5,211 nt of DNA from an uncultured Christensenellaceae bacterium (lineage in GTDB: Bacteria > Bacillota > Clostridia > Christensenellales > Christensenellaceae): NCBI GenBank assembly GCA_934438035.1, contig CAKSBK010000096.1:1-5211 (forward strand). Direction: 5' to 3'. Below, one piece after another: positions 1 through 4,853 of the stretch. The position numbers and the translations under genes are program-made. The notes beneath the pieces are model-generated. The model worked only from the letters and a program-made list of their open reading frames with translations, had not been told where the DNA came from and did not search any database. The stretch's first letter is position 1. Each line of letters opens with the position of its first letter.

Positions 1-1134
1 GTTGAAAGAGCGATTAATAATCCTATCGGTTCCGCAAGACTGAGCGAAATTGTAAAGCCGGGCGAGAGCATTGCCATTATTACAAGCGATATTACAAGAC
101 CCATACCTTCATATAAAGTTCTTCCTCCCCTCCTTAAAGAGTTAAAGTCCGCCGGAGTAGATATGAAAGACGTATTTGTCGTTTTTGCTTTAGGCTCTCA
201 CAGGGGACATACCGAGGAAGAAAAAAAGCATCTTGTAGGCGAAGAGGTGTATAACGAGGTTCGCTGCATAGACTGTGACCCGAAAGACGCAGTGCATTTG
301 GGAACTTCCAAAATGGGAACTCCCTACGACGTTTTCAGACCCGTTGCGGAGGCAGACAGAGTTATCTGTTTGGGAAATATCGAATATCACTATTTTGCGG
401 GCTATTCCGGCGGCGCAAAGGCTATAATGCCCGGCGTCTGCACGAGAGCCGCCATTCAGTCAAACCATTCAAGAATGGTTGAGCAGACGGCGCATGCAGG
501 AAAGCTTGACGGAAACCCCGTAAGAGAGGATATTGACGAGGTTGCAAAATTCCGTCATATAGATTTTATAGTAAACGTCGTTTTAGACGCGCATAAAGAG
601 ATAATAAAAGCCGTTGCGGGCGATTATATCAAGGCTCACAGAGAGGGCTGCAGGTTCTTGGATAAGCTCTATAAGATAGAAATTCCCAGAAGAGCGGACA
701 TCGTTTTGGTTTCCCCCGGCGGATTCCCCAAGGATATAAATTTATATCAGGCGCAAAAATCTCTCGATAATTCCAAGCACGCCGTCAGAGAAGGTGGTAT
801 AATAATATTATGTGCTTCCTGTAAAGAGGGACTCGGCGAGGGCTGCTTTGAAAAATGGATGACTACTTCGCCCTCTGTTGACTTCATGGTTGAGGAGATT
901 GAGCGCAACTTCCAGCTTGGCGGACACAAGGCTGCCGCAATAGCTATGGTAATGCAGAAGAGCAAGGTTTTCCTTGTAAGCGACCTTGCCCCCGAGTTTG
1001 TAAAGAGCATATTCTTTACCCCCTTTAAGACCGTTGAGGAGGCATATGCCGCTGCGGTTAAGGAGTTGGGAGAAGACGCGAGCGTAATAGTTATGCCTTA
1101 CGGCGGCTCCACGCTTCCCGCAAGCAGAAACTGA
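1..1134 (+). CDS. LarA-family nickel-pincer racemase/epimerase, 5' partial
   Basis: The reading frame is open from base 1, so the N terminus lies outside the window; 377 residues are visible. The LarA family (DUF2088) uses a nickel-pincer nucleotide cofactor to racemise or epimerise 2-hydroxy acids by hydride transfer. Numbering from base 1, the SDITRPIP segment gives D30 and R33 (L. plantarum LarA D72/R75). GSHR gives H67 (H108). HYFAGYSGGAK gives H130 and K140, with the same 10-residue spacing as H174 and the cofactor-bound K184. QSNH gives H156 (H200). YQAQK gives Q250 and K253 (Q295/K298). Comparison with the roughly 424-residue LarA suggests about 42 residues are missing. An internal ATG at base 163 is not the start, because the conserved TRP motif lies upstream of it. 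No cofactor-synthesis gene (larB, larC, larE) is visible. Family members act on lactate, malate, other 2-hydroxy acids or sugar acids, so the substrate is undetermined. The family call is firm. Confidence 0.93.
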   Translation, partial: VERAINNPIGSARLSEIVKPGESIAIITSDITRPIPSYKVLPPLLKELKSAGVDMKDVFVVFALGSHRGHTEEEKKHLVGEEVYNEVRCIDCDPKDAVHLGTSKMGTPYDVFRPVAEADRVICLGNIEYHYFAGYSGGAKAIMPGVCTRAAIQSNHSRMVEQTAHAGKLDGNPVREDIDEVAKFRHIDFIVNVVLDAHKEIIKAVAGDYIKAHREGCRFLDKLYKIEIPRRADIVLVSPGGFPKDINLYQAQKSLDNSKHAVREGGIIILCASCKEGLGEGCFEKWMTTSPSVDFMVEEIERNFQLGGHKAAAIAMVMQKSKVFLVSDLAPEFVKSIFFTPFKTVEEAYAAAVKELGEDASVIVMPYGGSTLPASRN

Positions 1135-1149
1135 CAAGGGAGATGTAAT

Positions 1150-1848
1150 ATGAAAAAAAGAAGAATAGTTTGCCTGATGCTGGCGCTTGTTTGCGCACTT
1201 GCTGCGTTAACATCCTGCGCAGACAAAACGGATTGGGAAAATGTTCCCAAAACTACGGTAATTGCAAAAGTCGGTGAAACCGAAGTTGAAATGGACGTGG
1301 TAAAGTATTATTATGCGGAGCTTTCTGCGGCAAATAAGATAGGCGCCGCGCTCGTAGGCGAATCTTTTTCGGAGCTTTATAAGCAAAAAGGAAAAGATAT
1401 AGATACATCTGTAATATATTCCGAATGCGTTGATCAGGTAATTGCGTATACCGCATTGTACGAGCTTGCAAAGGGACAGAATCTTCAGGAAAGCTACGAA
1501 GACGCAAGGGAAAGAGCGTATGATGAGCTTATTTTAGCCAGCAAGGATACTACATATGAATATTATGCACAGTATCTCAACGCAATTATGGATAAATACA
1601 CTGCTACGGAATCTGCATTGTGCGATATAGCGGCGCAGATGTACGTTTTAAGAGACAGCGCAAGGGCATATCTTGACAAGCTCTATGAAGAGGGCGGTTA
1701 CGAAAAGGGAGCGGACGCCGCTTCGGAAATGAAGAAAACCATTAACGAGCAGCTCAAGAGCGTCGAGGTTGTAAAGACTTATCCCGAAGAGAAAAAAGTG
1801 AGCGCAAATATAAACGCAATTGTAGAAGATTACTGCAGCTTAAAATAA
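1150..1848 (+). CDS. SurA/PrsA N-domain-like lipoprotein lacking a PPIase domain
   Basis: This 232-residue protein starts with a charged MKKRR segment, a hydrophobic stretch (about 7-20) and a lipobox L20-T21-S22-C23, so it is probably lipidated at C23 and anchored on the outer face of the membrane. Residues about 37-115 resemble the N-terminal domain of SurA/PrsA-type chaperones: a VIAKVGETEVEMD strand segment, a YYYAEL helix, then VDQVIAYTALYELAK. Residues about 155-180 resemble the helix that returns to this domain in that family. No parvulin-type prolyl isomerase domain is present and the length leaves no room for one, so an isomerase role is unlikely; substrate-holding or an envelope assembly role is inference. 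AGGGAG at 1137-1142 sits 7 nt before the ATG. The gene begins 15 bp after the LarA-type gene and probably shares its transcript, although a functional link is not obvious. No hairpin terminator follows its TAA. Confidence 0.75.
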   Translation: MKKRRIVCLMLALVCALAALTSCADKTDWENVPKTTVIAKVGETEVEMDVVKYYYAELSAANKIGAALVGESFSELYKQKGKDIDTSVIYSECVDQVIAYTALYELAKGQNLQESYEDARERAYDELILASKDTTYEYYAQYLNAIMDKYTATESALCDIAAQMYVLRDSARAYLDKLYEEGGYEKGADAASEMKKTINEQLKSVEVVKTYPEEKKVSANINAIVEDYCSLK

Positions 1849-1872
1849 TCTTAATAAAAATTTAAATAAGCC

Positions 1873-1901
1873 TTGACTAAAAAAGCACAATGTTGTACAA
1901 T
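1873..1901 (+). promoter_or_regulatory. Sigma-A-type promoter of the cupin gene
   Basis: TTGACT at 1873-1878 and TACAAT at 1896-1901 are separated by exactly 17 bp, each one base from the TTGACA/TATAAT consensus. A/T-rich sequence precedes the -35 box (about 1849-1870) and could act as an UP element. Transcription would start near 1908, leaving a leader of about 48 nt before the cupin ATG. The codon pattern of the gene fits a strong promoter. Confidence 0.85.
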
Positions 1902-1907
1902 CAACAT
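1890..1907. promoter_or_regulatory. Inverted repeat framing the cupin -10 box (candidate operator)
   Basis: The sequence ATGTTG-TACAAT-CAACAT has two perfect 6-bp inverted arms, and the 6-bp centre is exactly the -10 hexamer. A protein dimer bound here would block RNA polymerase. The inner TTGTACAA (1893-1900) is also a palindrome, centred 2 bp to the left. I do not recognise the regulator; the dyad is seen directly, and its role as operator is inferred from position. Confidence 0.45.
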
Positions 1908-1916
1908 ATAAACAAG

Positions 1917-1933
1917 TTAGGCGTTCAACCTAA
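1917..1933 (+). other. Small hairpin in the cupin mRNA leader
   Basis: TTAGG (1917-1921) can pair with CCTAA (1929-1933) around a 7-nt loop, ending 7 nt before the ribosome binding site. It would lie near the 5' end of the predicted transcript and might stabilise the mRNA. The stem is short and there is no T-run, so it is not a terminator. No riboswitch fold is recognised. Confidence 0.3.
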
Positions 1934-1940
1934 TATAAAA

Positions 1941-1946
1941 AAGGAG
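1941..1946 (+). promoter_or_regulatory. Ribosome binding site that sets the cupin start
   Basis: AAGGAG lies 9 nt upstream of the ATG at 1956. It supports that start over an in-frame ATG at 1890, which would sit inside the promoter. Confidence 0.85.
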
Positions 1947-1955
1947 AAAATTGAA

Positions 1956-2399
1956 ATGAAGAGAAAGTCTATATTCATCAACCGTGACATGATCGAAGGT
2001 TTCGTATGTGACGATGTTTACACTTCTTACATGATGACCGGCGACGAGCTTCTTAACGAAGGCGAGCACATGATCAACTGCAACATGGGCGACTTAAAGC
2101 CCCATTCCAGACTCGCTGGCTCCGCTCATGAGGATATGGAAATCTACTATGTAGTTAACTGCGCTAAGGGCGCTAAGGTTGTTACCGGTCAGGATATCCC
2201 CGGTGAAGACGAAGAGACCGTTTACGATGTTAAACCCGGCGACTTCATTATCATCCCCGGCGGCGTTTTCCACTGGATTGACAACAGAGATTGCGACGAG
2301 CCTTTCACAATCATGACAATGTGGCCTAAGCAGGAGCAGAACGGCTGCTACTTCGCAAGAAAAGACGCTTGGGGCAAGTCCTTCAAGTTCAAGAAGTAA
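1956..2399 (+). CDS. Single-domain cupin protein, probably highly expressed
   Basis: This 147-residue protein fits a one-domain beta-barrel cupin. Motif 2 is a perfect match to G-x5-PxG-x2-H-x3-N: G95, PGG 101-103, H106, N110. Motif 1 is a variant: H58-E-D60-M-E62 followed by IYYVV, so the usual HxH becomes HxD; H50 lies nearby in LKPHS. Likely metal ligands are H58, E62 and H106, with D60 or H50 as a possible fourth. There is no signal peptide, so it should be cytosolic. Such cupins include isomerases, dioxygenases and sugar- or ligand-binding proteins, and the sequence does not choose between them. The unit is self-contained, with its own promoter, AAGGAG site, tandem TAATAA stop and terminator. 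Codons are strongly biased: all 8 Phe are TTC, all 7 Asn are AAC, and 8 of 11 Ile are ATC. The next gene uses only TTT for Phe and no ATC. This suggests high expression, though transfer is an alternative. Confidence 0.88.
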   Translation: MKRKSIFINRDMIEGFVCDDVYTSYMMTGDELLNEGEHMINCNMGDLKPHSRLAGSAHEDMEIYYVVNCAKGAKVVTGQDIPGEDEETVYDVKPGDFIIIPGGVFHWIDNRDCDEPFTIMTMWPKQEQNGCYFARKDAWGKSFKFKK

Positions 2400-2417
2400 T
2401 AAAGCGAATTTCTTAAG

Positions 2418-2447
2418 GCGTTTCCTTTTAAAGGAAGCGCTTTTTTT
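2418..2447 (+). terminator. Intrinsic terminator after the cupin gene
   Basis: GCGTTTCCTT (2418-2427) pairs with AAGGAAGCGC (2431-2440) over 10 positions with one G-U pair and a 3-nt loop, followed directly by seven T (2441-2447). It lies 18 bp past the cupin stop and separates the cupin from the SDR genes. Confidence 0.92.
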
Positions 2448-2496
2448 ATTTATAAATAATAATTTAATAATTTGACTGTGAATAACTGACGATAGA

Positions 2497-2505
2497 TGAT
2501 ATAAT
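2497..2505 (+). promoter_or_regulatory. Extended -10 promoter of the SDR pair
   Basis: TG-A-TATAAT is a perfect -10 hexamer (2500-2505) with the extended TGn motif. A TTGACT at 2472-2477 is 22 bp away, too far for a normal -35 box; at the correct 17-bp spacing there is only a poor match (TGTGAA). Extended -10 promoters tolerate this. A/T-rich DNA at about 2441-2471 may help. Transcription would begin near 2512, giving a leader of about 20 nt. Confidence 0.65.
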
Positions 2506-2531
2506 AAACAAAAAACGTTGAGGAAGGTCAA

Positions 2532-3290
2532 ATGAAGGTTGATTTAAACGGAAAAACCGCGGTTATAACCGGCGGAGGAAGTAAGACTGCAAGAGCGGCG
2601 GCAAGCGAGCTTCTAAAAAACGGAGCGGCTGTTATTTTGGCGGACAGTGAAGAGAAAAAAGCAAAAAGGTTTGAAAAAGACTTTTCGCAATTTGCAGGAA
2701 AGGTATTTTTTGCGGTTTTAGACCCGCGCTCGGGTGAAAAAATATATGCGGATTATGAAAAAATATGTGAAAAGCACAATCCGGATATTCTCATAAATTG
2801 CGTGAAGGATACGCCCGAGCAGAAGGACAGAGCGCTTATTCACGAGACGGACATGAAAAGGTATGACGAAATAATATCCTCCGAGGTGACGGGGCTTTAC
2901 TACACCGTAAAAGCAGCGCTTCAAAGAATGGTTGAAAATAACAGCGGAGTAATAATAAACATAACTTCCGTATTGGGAATTGTTCCGAGGATAGGCTTAA
3001 GCGTCAATTCTGCTTGCGCCGCAGCGGCAATGAGCTTAATAAAGGTGTGGGCGCTTGAGCTTGATAAAACGAATATAAGGCTTCACACAATAGCGAGAGG
3101 GGAGTATGAAGATGAGTCTTATTTAAAAGACGAAGCGGCGATTTCTCATCAATCCGTAAAAAGAGCGGTAACTCCGGAGGATGTGGCGCAGGCGGTATTG
3201 TTTTTATGTTCCCCGGGGGCAGAAATGCAAAACGGGGAAATTACCGTTGTTTCAGGTGGTATTGATTACGGATATATGAGAACGTTTTGA
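2532..3290 (+). CDS. Degenerate SDR-family protein, predicted pseudo-oxidoreductase
   Basis: This 252-residue protein has the length and order of segments of a classical short-chain dehydrogenase/reductase, but nearly every signature is altered. The cofactor glycine motif TGxxxGxG reads TGGGSKTA (13-20), losing two glycines. NNAG reads NCVK (89-92). The tetrad Asn is E118 (SSEVTG for the usual DVNLxG). The Ser is kept (S146 in NITSV). The positions 13 and 17 residues later, normally Tyr and Lys, are N159 and A163. The later PG motif reads IARG (187-190). The frame is intact, and the fold-typical ILAD strand and C-terminal SGG are kept, so it appears to be maintained as a protein rather than decaying. 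Oxidoreductase activity is very unlikely; a structural or regulatory subunit for the next SDR is my inference. AGGAAGG (2521-2527) precedes the ATG by 4 nt. Confidence 0.85.
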   Translation: MKVDLNGKTAVITGGGSKTARAAASELLKNGAAVILADSEEKKAKRFEKDFSQFAGKVFFAVLDPRSGEKIYADYEKICEKHNPDILINCVKDTPEQKDRALIHETDMKRYDEIISSEVTGLYYTVKAALQRMVENNSGVIINITSVLGIVPRIGLSVNSACAAAAMSLIKVWALELDKTNIRLHTIARGEYEDESYLKDEAAISHQSVKRAVTPEDVAQAVLFLCSPGAEMQNGEITVVSGGIDYGYMRTF

Positions 3291-3294
3291 GGTG
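3288..3294 (+). promoter_or_regulatory. Ribosome binding site overlapping the upstream SDR stop
   Basis: TGAGGTG contains the TGA stop of the first SDR (3288-3290) and a GAGGTG ribosome binding site 4 nt before the ATG at 3299. The overlap suggests translational coupling, which fits balanced production of two partner subunits. Confidence 0.65.
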
Positions 3295-3298
3295 CAGC

Positions 3299-4084
3299 AT
3301 GAAAAATATAAACGTAAAAGACAAGGTTGTTATTATTACGGGAGCTTCGGGTTTTATAGGTAAGTCGCTTGCAAACGAATTTGCAAATTGCGGCGCAAAA
3401 GTAATAATCGCAGATATTGACGACATAAGGGGCGAAGCCGCGGCGCGGGAGATAAGAGAAAAGGGTCTTTTCGCAGAGTATATACATTACGACCAAAGAG
3501 AGGAAAAGAGCGTAAACGACGCTGTTTTATATGTGAAAAACAAATTCGGAAGAATTGACGTAATGATTAATAATGCGGGAGTAAATATACCACAGGATTG
3601 CAGGCGCCCTATAAACGAGTTTATGGACGAGAAATTTCTGTGGATGATGGACGTGGATTTTTACGGACTTATACGCTCGCTAAAGGCGGTGCTTCCAGTA
3701 ATGAAAGAACAGGGGGGCGGCAGCATAATTAACACTACCTCGGTAAACAGCTACGTTCCCTTGAGAATGCAGTGCGCGTTTCCTGCGGCAAAAAATGCGG
3801 CGAATATCCTTACTAAAAGCGTTGCTGCGGAATATGCTCCGTTTAATATAAGAGTAAACGCCATAGCGCCCGGCTCGACTCCTATGACGGACGGAAGCTG
3901 GCAGGCGATAATGCATGACGACCAAAACGCTGAGCTTATTAAGCATATACCCATGAAAAGGCAGGCGTTAGTTGATGAAATGGCGGGAATCTGCTTGTAT
4001 TTTGCAACGGACGAGCTTTCGTCATACACTACGGGGCAGATAGTATGCGTTGACGGAGGCTGGACGATAGCGCAGAATTTCTGA
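3299..4084 (+). CDS. SDR-family protein with intact cofactor site but Tyr-to-Phe active site
   Basis: This 261-residue classical SDR has a good nucleotide site: TGASGFIG (14-21), D39 at the end of the second strand (which favours NAD(H) over NADP(H)), and NNAG (91-94). The APG motif (190-192) and C-terminal VDGGW (251-255) are normal. The catalytic tetrad is not. The Asn is D120 (DVDFYG), S148 is kept (NTTSV), the Tyr 13 residues later is F161 (CAFPAAK), and K165 is kept. No Tyr stands seven residues before the Lys, so an enoyl-reductase YxxxxxxK arrangement is also absent. It should bind dinucleotide but lack the usual general acid, so its reaction is unknown. It starts 8 bp after the first SDR and probably forms a functional pair with it. 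I chose ATG 3299 over an in-frame TTG at 3287, which lies before the ribosome binding site. No clear terminator follows directly. Confidence 0.88.
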   Translation: MKNINVKDKVVIITGASGFIGKSLANEFANCGAKVIIADIDDIRGEAAAREIREKGLFAEYIHYDQREEKSVNDAVLYVKNKFGRIDVMINNAGVNIPQDCRRPINEFMDEKFLWMMDVDFYGLIRSLKAVLPVMKEQGGGSIINTTSVNSYVPLRMQCAFPAAKNAANILTKSVAAEYAPFNIRVNAIAPGSTPMTDGSWQAIMHDDQNAELIKHIPMKRQALVDEMAGICLYFATDELSSYTTGQIVCVDGGWTIAQNF

Positions 4085-4452
4085 TTCCACACTGAAAAAA
4101 GCAAAAAGACGGTTTTTGGGTATGCAATATCGGCAAAAACGCAAGAGGATTTGCTGCGATAGATTCTGCCGCTTCGGAAAGCTTATTTTAAATATCGGAA
4201 AAACATGTGCGCCGGTCAAGTAAAAGGAAGGCTTAAGCGATGAAAAAAGCTTCGGATTGATAAGATAAAGAAGCTCCCCGGCAAAAAGCACATTAGGAGA
4301 ATGTTTAAAATAAATCATGCTATAGACATTTTGAAGCGCATGTGTGCTCAGACGGTGATATTAGCTCTATGCTCGAATATCAAAACCGCCATAGCGGACG
4401 GATATTTATCGTATGCCTAAAGCTTCGCAAAAAGGTAGGGATAAACGAAAAG
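4085..4452. other. Gene-free stretch, possible decayed coding DNA
   Basis: No convincing gene lies between the second SDR and the hairpin at 4453. All + frames carry several stops. Short stop-free pieces change frame, for example about 4105-4183. On the minus strand an open frame of 98 codons (4318-4022) runs into the SDR gene and has no ribosome binding site I could recognise. The base composition resembles the neighbouring genes more than the A/T-rich gaps at 1849-1955 and 2440-2531, which hints at a relic, but I cannot name an ancestor. I see no tRNA, riboswitch or repeat array. Confidence 0.4.
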
Positions 4453-4484
4453 ACCCTGTTCAACATAGCGTTGAGCAGGGTTTT
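4453..4484. terminator. Hairpin terminator between convergent transcripts
   Basis: ACCCTGTTCAAC (4453-4464) pairs with GTTGAGCAGGGT (4470-4481) over 12 positions with one wobble and a 5-nt loop. On + it is followed by TTT and A/T-rich sequence; on - the stem is followed by CTTTTCG. It can therefore serve both directions. It lies about 70 bp past the stop of the minus-strand Dabb gene, its most likely user. A weaker hairpin, AAATCG (4489-4494) with CGATTT (4505-4510) and further T, lies just beside it. Confidence 0.72.
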
Positions 4485-4552
4485 AAATAAATCGGTGGTT
4501 TTAACGATTTTTTCTTGTACGGTTGGTACCCGATTGTTTTACAAAGGGAAGA

Positions 4553-4840
4553 TTAAATTCTGTAATCTACCGCAACGCTCGCTTCTCTTACGGCATGCAT
4601 GTGTTTTTTAACAACGCCGCAATGATAGGGGTCGTTTTGGTAATTTTGAAGCTCGCTTTCTTCGAGCGTAACCTGCAAAATAATGTCGTAGGAGCGCTCG
4701 GAATGAAGAAAATCTATTCCGACTTCAATGTCCTTTATCATGGGAACATTCCCCTTCATAGACATAAGAACTTCCTTGGCCTTTTCGCAATTTTCGGCAC
4801 TGTTGTCTTTGAGTTTAAAGCAAACTATGTGTTTAATCAT
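4553..4840 (-). CDS. Dabb (stress-responsive A/B barrel) domain protein
   Basis: This 95-residue protein is a single Dabb domain, a dimeric ferredoxin-like fold found in bacteria and plants. It opens with MIKHIVCFKLKD (H4 in the usual place), has VPMIKDIEVG (32-41) matching the family's PGI-x-EVG segment, ERSYDIILQV (48-57), YQNDPYH (67-73, with the conserved YQ-x-xPxH), and ends with AVDYRI. The length is typical for the family. There is no signal or membrane segment, so it is cytosolic. Most bacterial members have no defined reaction, and none is assigned here. It follows the methyltransferase gene by 11 bp and should share its transcript, ending at the hairpin near 4453-4481. The family call is strong and the cellular role unknown. 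Two open frames on the opposite strand here are shadows of this gene. Confidence 0.9.
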   Translation of the reverse strand: MIKHIVCFKLKDNSAENCEKAKEVLMSMKGNVPMIKDIEVGIDFLHSERSYDIILQVTLEESELQNYQNDPYHCGVVKKHMHAVREASVAVDYRI

Positions 4841-4847
4841 ATTTAAT

Positions 4848-4853
4848 CTCCTT
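4848..4853 (-). promoter_or_regulatory. Ribosome binding site of the Dabb gene, overlapping the upstream stop
   Basis: Read on the minus strand, the sequence is GGA-TAAGGAG: the TAA stop of the methyltransferase (4854-4852) shares bases with the AAGGAG site, 7 nt before the Dabb ATG. This arrangement implies translational coupling. Confidence 0.75.

Noticed and set aside
1890..1955. A 22-residue N-terminal extension of the cupin from an in-frame ATG at 1890
   Set aside because: The ATG and the next codons lie inside the promoter -10 region and upstream of the predicted transcript start. The good ribosome binding site is at 1941-1946, and the extension does not resemble cupin sequence.
2472..2477. 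TTGACT as the -35 box of the SDR promoter
   Set aside because: The spacing to TATAAT is 22 bp, well outside the usual 16-18 bp; the extended -10 motif explains the promoter better.
2094..2531. 145-codon minus-strand open frame opposite the cupin
   Set aside because: It crosses the terminator and the SDR promoter, lies against a strongly codon-biased gene, and shows no family motif.
3287..3298. TTG start four codons upstream for the second SDR
   Set aside because: It overlaps the first SDR's stop and precedes the GAGGTG ribosome binding site, which is correctly placed for the ATG at 3299.
4106..4140. GTTTTTG / CAAAAAC inverted repeat as terminator of the SDR pair
   Set aside because: The stem is only 7 bp and mostly A-T, the loop is about 15 nt, and no T-run follows.
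4022..4318. 98-codon minus-strand open frame
   Set aside because: It overlaps the end of the second SDR antisense, has no recognisable ribosome binding site, and its hydrophobic stretches look like the complement of coding-like DNA.
4342..4846. Two + strand open frames (4342-4611 and 4523-4846)
   Set aside because: The first runs through the terminator hairpin from a GTG without a ribosome binding site; the second is antisense to the clear Dabb gene.
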